Shown here: piece after piece, positions 14,588 to 23,429 of the stretch
How the letters are laid out: each line of letters begins with the position of its first letter
Numbering within the stretch: the stretch's first letter is position 1
From: Bacteroidales bacterium UBA3709
GTDB lineage: Bacteria; Bacteroidota; Bacteroidia; Bacteroidales; UBA932
Assembly: GCA_002372015.1 (NCBI GenBank)
Contig: DFIA01000058.1
Coordinates: forward strand, 1 to 23,560
Direction: 5' to 3'
DNA length: 23,560 nucleotides
Position numbers and translations under genes: made by a program
Notes under the pieces: model-generated
Seen by the model: the letters and a program-made list of their open reading frames with translations, nothing else
What the model was told of the DNA's origin: nothing
Databases searched by the model: none

Positions 14588-15559
14588 ATGAAGAAAGCAG
14601 ACGGAGAAATACTTGCCTTGGCCAAAAGGGTAATTTTGCAAGAGGCGGAGAGTGTTACCAGATTAGCTTCTTTTGTAGATGAGGGTTTTCTGGAGGTTTT
14701 ACACCTGATTTTCAAATCTAAAGGAAGGCTTATTGTAACGGGTATAGGCAAGAGCGCCATTATAGGTACAAAAATAGTTGCTACTATGAATTCTACTGGC
14801 ACTCCTGCCATTTTCATGCACGCAGCCGATGCCATACACGGCGATCTTGGTATTATTCAGAAAGACGATATAGTGCTCTGTATATCAAAGAGTGGTAATA
14901 CTCCTGAAATTAAGGTATTGATACCGCTTATAGCCAGAATGGGCAACAAGATAATAGGAATGGTTTCTACAATAGATTCTTTTCTTGGTAATCATGCAGA
15001 TTATATTATCAAGGCAACTGTAGATAAAGAAAGCGATCCTAATAATTTGGCGCCTACTTCTTCTACTACAACTCAGTTGGTTATGGGCGATGCTCTGGCC
15101 GTTTGCCTGCTGCAGATGAGGGGCTTTAGCCAAGAGCAGTTTGCTCTGTATCACCCCGGCGGTAGTTTGGGTAAAAGGCTCTATCTCCGAGTTGCAGATG
15201 TTATGGATATGAATGTCAGGCCTTTTGTGGGGCTTAATGAGAGTATTCAGAATACCATATTGAATATATCTCAAAACCGATTGGGGGCTACTGTTGTTTT
15301 AGACAATAAAGGAGGGCTGAAGGGTATTATTACAGATGGAGATGTTAGACGAATGGTGGAGAAAGGTTTGCAGCTGAATACGCTGGTTGCCAAAGATATA
15401 ATGAGCCCTAAGCCTAAGCAGATAGACATAAACGATATGGCCGTAAATGCTTTTGATATTATGCACCGCAATAAAATAACTTCTGTGGTGGTTATGCAAG
15501 ACAATAAGTATGTTGGTCTTGTTCATATTCACGATATTTTACGGGAGGGGATAGTGTAA
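14588..15559 (+). CDS. kdsD: Arabinose-5-phosphate isomerase (KdsD/KpsF family)
   Basis: From ATG 14588 this is 323 residues. It interconverts ribulose 5-phosphate and arabinose 5-phosphate, the first step towards Kdo for lipopolysaccharide. The SIS domain spans about 35-180: TGIGKSAIIG (51-60), ADAIHGDLG (80-88) and LCISKSGNTPEIK (97-109). Two CBS domains follow, starting near VADVMDMN and AKDIMSPK. This is the full SIS-CBS-CBS layout of the family. The frame is open upstream to 14483, but that segment overlaps the promoter. It is 21 bases ahead of the agmatinase gene and may be co-transcribed with it. Confidence 0.93.
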   Translation: MKKADGEILALAKRVILQEAESVTRLASFVDEGFLEVLHLIFKSKGRLIVTGIGKSAIIGTKIVATMNSTGTPAIFMHAADAIHGDLGIIQKDDIVLCISKSGNTPEIKVLIPLIARMGNKIIGMVSTIDSFLGNHADYIIKATVDKESDPNNLAPTSSTTTQLVMGDALAVCLLQMRGFSQEQFALYHPGGSLGKRLYLRVADVMDMNVRPFVGLNESIQNTILNISQNRLGATVVLDNKGGLKGIITDGDVRRMVEKGLQLNTLVAKDIMSPKPKQIDINDMAVNAFDIMHRNKITSVVVMQDNKYVGLVHIHDILREGIV

Positions 15560-15580
15560 TAGATTGTCAGATAAAAGCTT

Positions 15581-16696
15581 ATGGATAAAAATAGAGATAA
15601 TGCAGAATTTGACGCTTCCGGTGTGGGGGTAAATAATGGAAGATATTTTGGCATGCCGTTTTCTAATGAAGAAAGCCCGGTAGTGCTGATTTCTGTGCCA
15701 TGGGATGCTACCGTTTCATATTCAGACGGTACGGCAGATGGGCCAGAGGCTATTATAGCAGCTTCTGTGCAAGTAGATCTGTACGACGAAAAAATTGCAG
15801 ATTCGGATAGCTTGAAAATAGGCACGGATGAAACGTTGATAGATTTTGAGGGAGAGCAGATTAGGGCCTCTGATTATATAAAGGCTATTAACACGGAGGC
15901 TCGCCAAAAGGCTCGCAGGATAATAGAACGCTTGGCTAAAGGAGAGGAATTAGACTCGGAATTGACAGGTTATCAAGATGATATAAATAAAGCCAGCATG
16001 GGTGTTAATTATCTTGTGGAGCAGATATGTGCAAGTTATCTGAGTAGCGGTAAGATACCCGGGGTTGTGGGAGGTGAGCATAGCGTTTCTTTTGGAGCAA
16101 TAAAGGCGGCAGCCGCTTCTTTGCCTGAGGGGCAGAAACTTGGAATATTACAATTTGATGCACATGCAGATTTAAGAGTGGCATACGAAGGTTTTGAACA
16201 TTCGCATGCCTCTATAATGTTTAATGTACTATCCAAAATTAGTAATATAGGAAAGCTTACTCAGGTGGGTATCAGAGATTTTTGTGCAGACGAACACGAT
16301 ACTATAAAACGAGAGGGCAGGATAACTGCTTTTACAGATAGCCAGATAGTAGAGGCATTGGCTGTGGGAAAAACCTGGGAGAGTATCTGCAGGGCAATAG
16401 TAGAAACTTTGCCACAGAACGTGTATATAAGTTTTGATATAGATGGTTTAGAGCCTTCTCTATGTCCTAATACGGGTACTCCTGTACCGGGTGGTCTTTC
16501 CTACGGACAGGCTGTTTATTTGTTGAGGCTTGTGGCATCGCAGAGGAAAATTGTTGGCTTTGACCTATGCGAAGTGGCACCGGCGGCTGCAAAGGAAAAT
16601 GTGGCTACCGGCGGAGAAAATAATGAGTGGGATGCCAATGTTGGTGCCAGACTATTGCACAAGATGGCTCTTTTTTGCACCGAAATCAAAAAATAA
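15581..16696 (+). CDS. speB: Agmatinase/arginase-family ureohydrolase
   Basis: A 371-residue manganese ureohydrolase, most like Bacteroidota agmatinase-family proteins (agmatine to putrescine and urea); formimidoylglutamase or another guanidino hydrolase cannot be excluded. Metal ligands are visible: His167 (GGEHS), Asp193, His195 and Asp197 (FDAHADLR), and Asp286 and Asp288 (SFDIDGLEP), followed by PNTGTPVPGG. The ureohydrolase core is normal, but residues about 70-145 form an extra helical, charged insert that makes it longer than E. coli SpeB (about 306). GGEHS and DGLEP replace the more common GGDHS and DGLDP. It is 21 bases downstream of kdsD, and its 3' end contains the promoter for the next gene. 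Confidence 0.82.
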   Translation: MDKNRDNAEFDASGVGVNNGRYFGMPFSNEESPVVLISVPWDATVSYSDGTADGPEAIIAASVQVDLYDEKIADSDSLKIGTDETLIDFEGEQIRASDYIKAINTEARQKARRIIERLAKGEELDSELTGYQDDINKASMGVNYLVEQICASYLSSGKIPGVVGGEHSVSFGAIKAAAASLPEGQKLGILQFDAHADLRVAYEGFEHSHASIMFNVLSKISNIGKLTQVGIRDFCADEHDTIKREGRITAFTDSQIVEALAVGKTWESICRAIVETLPQNVYISFDIDGLEPSLCPNTGTPVPGGLSYGQAVYLLRLVASQRKIVGFDLCEVAPAAAKENVATGGENNEWDANVGARLLHKMALFCTEIKK

Positions 16697-16705
16697 ATAT
16701 ATTTG
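16674..16705 (+). promoter_or_regulatory. Promoter for the FKBP lipoprotein gene
   Basis: TTTG (16674-16677) and TATATTTG (16698-16705) are separated by 20 bases, the best -33/-7 pair in the window. The upstream half lies inside the end of the agmatinase gene. The ATG of the FKBP gene follows at 16750. Confidence 0.6.
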
Positions 16706-16749
16706 CGGGCGTAATTTCTGGTATAGTAATGAACATTAAATATAGAGTT

Positions 16750-17475
16750 ATGAAAATTTTAAAGACAGTTCTTGTATGCGCTCTTGGCGCAATAGTTATT
16801 TCGTGCAGCAGCAATGCCCAAAAACCACTTCCAGGGGTTTCTCAAGGTGCAAGAGATTCTGCGTCTGTTGCAGTTGGTATAGCATTTGGTAATATGCTTA
16901 AAGGCTCTAATATGAGTGATTTGGACATAGCAAAAATAACCAAGACTATAACCTCTGTATTGAAAGGCGATACTACTTTGATGTTTGACGAACAGACTTC
17001 CGGAATGTATATACAGGAGTATATGATGAAGGCTTCTGAAGCTCTTGGTAAACTTAGAGAAGTTGAAGAAAAGGAGTTTATGGCTTCAAATAAGCAGAAC
17101 GAAGGTGTTTTAGAAACAGAAAGTGGCCTTCAGTATAAGATAGAGGTTCCTGGTGGCGACCGCAAGCCAATTCCTGAAGATACTGTAGAAGTAAACTACA
17201 AAGGTACTTTGCTCGATGGAAAAGTATTCGATTCTTCTTATGAGAGAGGAGAAACTGTTAAATTCCCTCTTAACGGAGTTATCCCTGGTTGGACAGAAGG
17301 TCTGCAACTGATAGGAGAAGGTGGAAAGGTTAAGCTTTGGATTCCGTTCAACCTCGCTTATGGAGCCAGAGATATGGGTCCTAATCTTCCTGCGTATTCA
17401 ACTTTAGTATTTGATGTTGAGTTAATAAAGATTATGCCTTTTGTTTCTAAAGAACCAGAAACAAAACAGAAATAG
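16750..17475 (+). CDS. FKBP-type peptidyl-prolyl isomerase lipoprotein
   Basis: From ATG 16750 this is 241 residues with a short signal sequence and lipobox VISC (lipidated Cys19). Residues about 35-130 match the FKBP N-terminal dimerisation domain (SVAVGIAFGNMLK). The C-terminal domain, about 140-235, is a standard FKBP fold: VEVNYKGTLLDGKVFDSSYE, VIPGWTEGLQLI, AYGARDMGPNLPAYSTLVFDVELI, keeping the usual aromatic pocket residues. It resembles FkpA/Mip proteins, which catalyse proline isomerisation during folding of envelope proteins. Starts at 16627 and 16729 are in frame but give no better signal sequence, and the first lies inside the upstream gene. It has its own promoter and a strong terminator, so it is likely a single-gene unit. 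Confidence 0.9.
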   Translation: MKILKTVLVCALGAIVISCSSNAQKPLPGVSQGARDSASVAVGIAFGNMLKGSNMSDLDIAKITKTITSVLKGDTTLMFDEQTSGMYIQEYMMKASEALGKLREVEEKEFMASNKQNEGVLETESGLQYKIEVPGGDRKPIPEDTVEVNYKGTLLDGKVFDSSYERGETVKFPLNGVIPGWTEGLQLIGEGGKVKLWIPFNLAYGARDMGPNLPAYSTLVFDVELIKIMPFVSKEPETKQK

Positions 17476-17501
17476 TATATAGTATATCTTTCAACGATAA
17501 A

Positions 17502-17543
17502 GGGGCGACCAAAATACTTTTTGGTCGCCCCACTTTCTTTTTG
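17502..17543 (+). terminator. Strong intrinsic terminator after the FKBP gene
   Basis: GGGGCGACCAAAA (17502-17514) and TTTTGGTCGCCCC (17519-17531) form a perfect 13-bp stem with a TACT loop, followed by ACTTTCTTTTTG. The stop codon is 26 bases upstream. Confidence 0.9.
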
Positions 17544-17576
17544 CAGGAGAAGTTCTACTTCTGTTCGATTTTTTAA

Positions 17577-17584
17577 TAAATTTG
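17577..17584 (+). promoter_or_regulatory. TAAATTTG match directly in front of the 762-residue gene
   Basis: TAAATTTG fits TAnnTTTG but ends only six bases before the ATG at 17591, which would give a leaderless transcript. There is no -33 partner at the right spacing. It may be coincidental. Confidence 0.2.
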
Positions 17585-17590
17585 TAAGTT

Positions 17591-19879
17591 ATGAGTAAAG
17601 CGAGGAAAATAGTGCTGATATTTTCAGCCACCTTACTTGTTTTTGTGTTGGTTCTGTTTCTGGTAATGAGGCTTAAACCATCTGAAATAGATGAGGATAA
17701 GCGCAAATTGCAGCGCGAGCTTACTCCTCAAACAGAGCGGGCTTACAGGGCGGTGCCTTTAGATGCTGTACTTATTCTGGATTTTGAAAAGCAGGAGCAT
17801 ATAGCTCAGGTTTTGCAGGATACTACTAACTATGCCTATGGATTGATAGATACCTCATCGGCTTTGGTGAGGATGCAGAAGGTACTGTCTGAGCGGGGCT
17901 TTTTTTCTTGCCATACTTTGTTTTCTTTGCATTATTCGGCTATAAACGAGGTATCGTTGCTCCAAATAGTAGATTGTTCAGACTCTGAGGCGGATAATGT
18001 TACTTCTATGCTTGCATCTGAAGCGGTGGCTTCAAGAGAATACAATTCTTATAAGATCTACACTCTCAAATCGGGACTAAAAGTATCTTCCGCTACCGGT
18101 TTGCTGTTGGCCAGTTCTTCTGCTATATGTGTAGAGAGTGCGCTGAGGCATATTGCAGGAGGCACCTCCATACTGAATAATCAGGAATTTTACTCTACGC
18201 TTAAAGGAGCAGGAGGCAATGATTGCTTGTATATAAATCATAAACAGATAGGCAAGTTGTTTTCTGGCAGTGTAACTTATCCTTTCTTAAAGTATTCCGA
18301 TTTTATAATGCGTCTGACAAACTGGAGTGCACTGCATATAAATCCTCGTCAGCGAAATTTTATTTCTTTTGAAGGTTATCTTTCCGGTAATACAGATTTT
18401 ATAAATTTTGCGTCTGTTTTAGAAACCAATAGCGGCACTACTTCTTTAGCTCATCATATTTTGCCGGCGAGCACCATGTTTGCTGTGAGTGTAAACCTTT
18501 CTTCTATTAAAGGTTATGTGAAAGATTATGAGAAGTATTTAGATGCAAATAAGAAGCTTGTTTCTTATAAGGCAAGGCAGGAGAATGTGCAGTTGCCGGA
18601 TGCCCCATCGCCTATGGAATGGCTGAGTTCTGAGGGCTTTACCGAGGTGGTTTCTGCTTTCTGTCTAATTGGTGGCAAATACGAATGGATAACATTGTTG
18701 TATAGAAACTCTACATCCCTGTTGGGGAAGATTACCGGCATTAAAGGGAAAGGTGAGTGGCAGGAGCCGGCTCCTTTTATCTACAAGGGTTATATATCCT
18801 CTGTCTTAGGGGAAATTTTTGCTCACAATTCAGAGGAACAGTTTTGTAAAACAGCAGATTGGACAATTATCGGCTCGGCCAGGGCTGTAGATGAAATGTT
18901 TAAAGGCAGGGCTAATGCAGTAAAGCTTGAGAAATATCTTTCATCTACTCCGGTATCCTCTTTCTTTGAAGAAAAATCAAATGCCAAGGTTATAGTTAAT
19001 TTGAAAGAGGGGGCAGATACTTTGTTTTCTGTGTTTAATAAATTTTATCGGAAGCGTTTTGTGTCTTCTGTGTCTAAGAAAAACTTTGAGTATGCAACTG
19101 CAAATATCATATCTAAAGGGGGCAGAACATGGGCAAATCTTAATTTCTATGCTGCAGTTCTGAGTTCTCCACCGGCAATGTTTGATATGGAAGATAGCGA
19201 GATAGTATATGTAGATAGTACTTTCAAAACTTTCTATGGTCCGTTTGCACTTGTAGATTTAGAAAAGGGCGATACTACTTGGTTTGAGCAAAGCCGCAGG
19301 TATTTGTCTATCTCATATATGGATTACAACAAGAAGGGCTTGTGGGGTATTCCTATGAAAGATACCATAAAGAATTATGCCGGTATGGTAGCTATGGCAG
19401 ATGGCAAGCCTTATATCGCTTTTATATTGGGCAATAAACTATATATGATGAGTAAGCGCGGGGCGCATGCTACCGGCTATCCAAAGACATTGGATGTGGG
19501 GGTAAGTATAGGTCCTAAGGTTATCATAGAAAATGGCCGGTATTTGTTGCTGATACTCACAGATGAGAACATAATAACAAAGCGTACTCTCAGTGGTGAG
19601 TTGGCAGAAAATTGGACAGACATACACCCTCCTGAATTTACAAGGGAATTGCCAGAAGAGCTTACCTTGTTTGGGAAGCACTATTATATTCTCAGAACTA
19701 TATCTAAGCTGCGCATTTATACGCAAGAAGGAGAAGAAATTACTATAAAGAATCTAAAGCGCCCTATTTCTCGGGAAAGTACTATTACAGAAGAGAAAGA
19801 TGGTTTTGTGAGAGTTATGGGAACAGACGGTAAGGAATTTCTGCTTAATTTAAAGAATGGACGAATTAAGAAATTGTAA
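17591..19879 (+). CDS. Membrane-anchored protein of unknown function, DUF3352-like in part
   Basis: 762 residues. A single N-terminal hydrophobic segment (residues about 7-26, after basic MSKARK) anchors it, with the rest outside the inner membrane. The first part (about 50-350) has features reminiscent of DUF3352 proteins: VPLDAVLILDF at the start, a LLLASSSAICVESALRHI segment, and alternating strand and helix. The last 230 residues (from about 535) read as repeated beta strands, such as DSTFKTFYGPFALVDL, KPYIAFILGNKLYMMS and HYYILRTISKLRIYT, possibly a propeller-like fold. No catalytic motif is recognised. It ends 3 bases before the MsbA-like gene, so the two are very likely co-expressed. 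The family guess is weak. Confidence 0.6.
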   Translation: MSKARKIVLIFSATLLVFVLVLFLVMRLKPSEIDEDKRKLQRELTPQTERAYRAVPLDAVLILDFEKQEHIAQVLQDTTNYAYGLIDTSSALVRMQKVLSERGFFSCHTLFSLHYSAINEVSLLQIVDCSDSEADNVTSMLASEAVASREYNSYKIYTLKSGLKVSSATGLLLASSSAICVESALRHIAGGTSILNNQEFYSTLKGAGGNDCLYINHKQIGKLFSGSVTYPFLKYSDFIMRLTNWSALHINPRQRNFISFEGYLSGNTDFINFASVLETNSGTTSLAHHILPASTMFAVSVNLSSIKGYVKDYEKYLDANKKLVSYKARQENVQLPDAPSPMEWLSSEGFTEVVSAFCLIGGKYEWITLLYRNSTSLLGKITGIKGKGEWQEPAPFIYKGYISSVLGEIFAHNSEEQFCKTADWTIIGSARAVDEMFKGRANAVKLEKYLSSTPVSSFFEEKSNAKVIVNLKEGADTLFSVFNKFYRKRFVSSVSKKNFEYATANIISKGGRTWANLNFYAAVLSSPPAMFDMEDSEIVYVDSTFKTFYGPFALVDLEKGDTTWFEQSRRYLSISYMDYNKKGLWGIPMKDTIKNYAGMVAMADGKPYIAFILGNKLYMMSKRGAHATGYPKTLDVGVSIGPKVIIENGRYLLLILTDENIITKRTLSGELAENWTDIHPPEFTRELPEELTLFGKHYYILRTISKLRIYTQEGEEITIKNLKRPISRESTITEEKDGFVRVMGTDGKEFLLNLKNGRIKKL

Positions 19880-19882
19880 GGG

Positions 19883-21736
19883 ATGAAGAATTTTTTAAGA
19901 TTGCTCAACTATGCAAGACCGTGGCGCAAGTTTTGGCCGGGTTATATAATTCTTGCGGTTTTTTCTGTTATTTTTGGAATTGTAAACTATTCACTTCTCT
20001 CTCCGATTCTCCGGCTGCTATTTGAGAGTCCTGCCAGTGAGCAGGTGGCAGCAGAGGTAGCTTCTTTAGAAGGAACCGTACATAATTTTACCTTTACAAT
20101 AGATTGGGTTAAAGCGGTTTTCCAATATTATATGGATAAGATATTTCTTGCCAACGGCCCACTAAAGGCGTTGCTTTTTGTATGTGCTTTTTTGGCAGGA
20201 GCGAGCTTGCTTTCAAATATTACTCGTTATTTATCGCAGACAATACTTGTTAGAATGCGAACACATATAATGCAGAAACTCCGTACAGATTTGTTCCGTA
20301 AAGTAGCCGGCATGGATGTAGGTTTTTATCATAGCAAGCAGAAAGGTGATATTCTTTCCAGAATATCCAATGATGTTACCGAGGTGCAGAATGGAGTGGC
20401 AGATAGTTTTCACATGATATTCAGGGAGCCGCTGCTTATAATAGGTTTTTTATCATACTGTTTCTACTTATCGCCTAAATTAACGGTTGTAACTCTTGTA
20501 ACTATTCCATTATCTGCCATTGTTATAGGGGGTATATCTAAACGTTTAAAGAAAAAGGCTGTAATTACCCAGAGTTTAATGGGAAGAATAGTCAGCCACT
20601 TTGATGAGGCTATTTCAGGCATTAGAATTATCAAGGGCTTTAATGCTCAGAAATATGTTCAGGATAATTTTGAAAAGACAAACTTAGCTCACAAAAAATC
20701 GAGCCGTAAAATGTTGTACAGGCAGCAACTGGCTCATCCTACAAGCGAATTTCTCGGCATAACTATAGCAGCGGCTGTGCTTTTGTATGGAGGTTGGCTG
20801 CAGATTAACGGCTCCTTAGGAATGGATATGAGCACGTTTTCTGTGTATATATTTTGTTATTGGAGCGTGTTGGAGCCGGCAAAAAACATAGCTAAGGCTT
20901 ATGCCAGCATTCAGAGGGGTATGATAAGCGGAGAGAGGCTTTTCTTAATACTGGATGCAGAGAATAAAATTCACGACAAAGAAAATGCAGTGCAATTGAA
21001 AGATTTTAAACATAAAATAGAGTATCGGAATGTAGATTTCTGTTATAATCAGGGCATACCGGTGCTAAAGAATGTTAGTGTGGAGATTCCTAAAGGAAAA
21101 ATACTGGCCTTGGTAGGACCGAGTGGTGCCGGTAAATCTACCTTTGCAGACTTGCTGCCACGCTTTTACGATGTAAATAGCGGCGGTATATTTATAGATG
21201 GGCGAGATATCAGAGATTATACATTAGATTCTCTTACCGCCCAGATGGGAATAGTTACTCAAGAATCTATATTGTTTAACGGTACTGTTTATGAGAACAT
21301 AGCCTTTGGAATGGAGCATGTTTCAAGGGAACAGGTAATAGAAGCGGCTAAGGTAGCCAACGCACTGGAATTTATAGAACTTCTTCCCCAGAAGTTTGAA
21401 ACAAACATAGGGGATAGGGGAGAGAATCTATCAGGCGGGCAGAGGCAAAGAATTGCCATAGCCAGAGCTGTGTTGAAAAATCCTCCGATACTTATATTGG
21501 ACGAGGCTACAAGTGCGCTTGATACCGAAAGCGAAAAGTTAGTTCAGGATGCCTTGTATAAGTTGATGCAGAATCGCACAAGCATAGTTATTGCCCACAG
21601 ACTCTCTACCATACGCTATGCAGATGAGATAATTGTAATGAAAAGAGGCGAGATAGTGGAGCAGGGCAATCATGATACGTTGATAAACAAAAACGGCATA
21701 TATGCAAACCTGTGTGCCATGCAGGTATTTTCGTAA
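19883..21736 (+). CDS. MsbA-like lipid exporter, ABC half-transporter
   Basis: 617 residues: an exporter-type membrane domain (about 20-345, six hydrophobic spans with a polar loop at about 50-90) fused to an ATPase domain (about 378-617). Motifs are Walker A GPSGAGKST (412-420), Q-loop Gln460 in VTQES, signature LSGGQRQR (516-523), Walker B ILILDEATSALD (536-547) and H-loop His572 in IAHRLST. This is the layout of MsbA, which as a homodimer flips lipid A core across the inner membrane; a drug or peptide exporter cannot be ruled out from sequence. The neighbours, an anchored envelope protein 3 bases upstream and an acyl-CoA ligase 24 bases downstream, favour a lipid or envelope role. Confidence 0.88.
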   Translation: MKNFLRLLNYARPWRKFWPGYIILAVFSVIFGIVNYSLLSPILRLLFESPASEQVAAEVASLEGTVHNFTFTIDWVKAVFQYYMDKIFLANGPLKALLFVCAFLAGASLLSNITRYLSQTILVRMRTHIMQKLRTDLFRKVAGMDVGFYHSKQKGDILSRISNDVTEVQNGVADSFHMIFREPLLIIGFLSYCFYLSPKLTVVTLVTIPLSAIVIGGISKRLKKKAVITQSLMGRIVSHFDEAISGIRIIKGFNAQKYVQDNFEKTNLAHKKSSRKMLYRQQLAHPTSEFLGITIAAAVLLYGGWLQINGSLGMDMSTFSVYIFCYWSVLEPAKNIAKAYASIQRGMISGERLFLILDAENKIHDKENAVQLKDFKHKIEYRNVDFCYNQGIPVLKNVSVEIPKGKILALVGPSGAGKSTFADLLPRFYDVNSGGIFIDGRDIRDYTLDSLTAQMGIVTQESILFNGTVYENIAFGMEHVSREQVIEAAKVANALEFIELLPQKFETNIGDRGENLSGGQRQRIAIARAVLKNPPILILDEATSALDTESEKLVQDALYKLMQNRTSIVIAHRLSTIRYADEIIVMKRGEIVEQGNHDTLINKNGIYANLCAMQVFS

Positions 21737-21760
21737 AGCTAAAACCTAACCAGATAAGAT

Positions 21761-23428
21761 ATGATGTACATTTCAGATTCGCTGATTAAAATGATAGAGG
21801 AAAGTTTCAAGCAAAATTGGAACAGACCTGCATTATCTGATTACAAGGGAATTACCCTGTATTATAGAGATGTTGCCAGAAAAATAGCCAAGATGCACAT
21901 AGTGTTTCAAGGTGTTGGAGTAAAGAAGGGTGATAAGATTGCAGTTTGCTCTAAAAACCAGTCTAACTGGGCAGTTGTATTTTTGGCTACTCTAACTTAT
22001 GGTGCGATTCCTGTTCCAATATTGCACGAGTTTAAGCCGAGCAATATAGAGCATATTATAAACCATTCAGACAGCAAAATTCTGTTTGTAGGTAATGCAA
22101 TTCTTGAGAGCTTGACTATAAGCCACATGCAGAACCTTAATACAGTAATTTGCTTAGACGATTTTTCGCTTGTGCATACTAAGGAAAAACAGGCCTATAT
22201 AACAATGGAGCACCTTAACGAAATGTTTGGAAAGGCATATCCCAAGGTGTTTGGTCCGGAATGTATTTCCTATGAGGCAGAGGAGGATACAAACGAAATG
22301 GCAATGATAAATTACACCAGCGGAACCAGTGGTTTTTCCAAGGGTGTGATGATTCCTTATCGTGCTCTACGCTCTAATGTTCTTTTTGCTTATGAGGTAT
22401 TGCCTCAGGTAGATAATATGTCTAATGTGGTATCTATCCTTCCTTCTGCACACATGTACGGAATGATGTTTGAGTTTTTGTTTGAGATTATGGTAGGGGC
22501 TCATGTTCACTTCCTTACAAGGGTGCCATCTCCGAGTGTTATAGTAAAAGCCTTTGAGGAAATAAAACCTAAGATAATAATATCCGTTCCGCTTGTAATT
22601 GAGAAAATATACAAGAGCCGTCTGCAGCCGTTTCTCTCAACTCCGGGAGTGCGTTTCTTGCTTAGATTGCCAATTGCAGACAAGAAGATAAAGACACAGA
22701 TAAACGATACTCTTACAAATTCCTTTGGCGGAGAGTTTGAGGAGGTTATAATTGGAGGCGCCGCCTTTAATAGAGAGGCCGATAACTTCTTTAATTCCAT
22801 AGGTTTCAGATATACCGTAGGGTATGGGATGACAGAATGTGCTCCAATAATCACTTATGCCGATTGGAAAGAAAAGCGAGTTGGCTCTTGCGGCTATGCT
22901 GCTCCAAGAATGCAGGTGAGGATAAATTCTTCCGACCCACTTTCCATTCCCGGAGAAATTCAGGTGAAAGGAGAGAATACAATGTTGGGATATTATAAAA
23001 ATGAGCAGGCTACCAACGAGGCCTTTACAGAAGACGGATGGATGCGCACAGGAGATCTTGGCATCTTAGACAGAGATGGTTTCCTGTATATAAAAGGAAG
23101 GAGCAAGAATATGATATTGGGCCCGAGTGGTCAGAATATATATCCGGAAGAGATAGAGAGCATTATCAACAATATGCCTTATGTAGTAGAGTCTTTGGTG
23201 ATAGAAGATGATGGCAAAATGGTGGCACTCATTTATCCGGATTTAGAAGGTGCTGCAAAGGATGGTTTTACCACGTCTGCTATGATAGAAGCAAAAATGA
23301 AGGAGAATATCAATGTTGTAAATGAGGAATTGCCAAACTACTCCAAGATTTCTTCTGTAAAGATTATGCCTGAAGAGTTTGAGAAAACACCTAAGAGAAG
23401 TATCAAACGCTATATATATCAGAATTAA
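21761..23428 (+). CDS. AMP-forming long-chain acyl-CoA ligase
   Basis: 555 residues of the ANL adenylate-forming family; it activates a carboxylate, probably a long-chain fatty acid, via acyl-AMP to acyl-CoA. Motifs: P-loop INYTSGTSGFSKGV (183-196), YGMTECAPI (355-363), GEIQVKGENTMLGYY (398-412), TGDLG (430-434) and KGRSKNMILGPSGQNIYPEE (445-464). The C-terminal lysine region is KTPKRSIKRY. The GPSGQNIYPEE form is typical of the long-chain fatty acid group. Length is normal. ATG 21761 is followed at once by a second ATG, and either may be used. It is last in a likely operon with the MsbA-like gene. Confidence 0.87.
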   Translation: MMYISDSLIKMIEESFKQNWNRPALSDYKGITLYYRDVARKIAKMHIVFQGVGVKKGDKIAVCSKNQSNWAVVFLATLTYGAIPVPILHEFKPSNIEHIINHSDSKILFVGNAILESLTISHMQNLNTVICLDDFSLVHTKEKQAYITMEHLNEMFGKAYPKVFGPECISYEAEEDTNEMAMINYTSGTSGFSKGVMIPYRALRSNVLFAYEVLPQVDNMSNVVSILPSAHMYGMMFEFLFEIMVGAHVHFLTRVPSPSVIVKAFEEIKPKIIISVPLVIEKIYKSRLQPFLSTPGVRFLLRLPIADKKIKTQINDTLTNSFGGEFEEVIIGGAAFNREADNFFNSIGFRYTVGYGMTECAPIITYADWKEKRVGSCGYAAPRMQVRINSSDPLSIPGEIQVKGENTMLGYYKNEQATNEAFTEDGWMRTGDLGILDRDGFLYIKGRSKNMILGPSGQNIYPEEIESIINNMPYVVESLVIEDDGKMVALIYPDLEGAAKDGFTTSAMIEAKMKENINVVNEELPNYSKISSVKIMPEEFEKTPKRSIKRYIYQN

Positions 23429-23429
23429 A

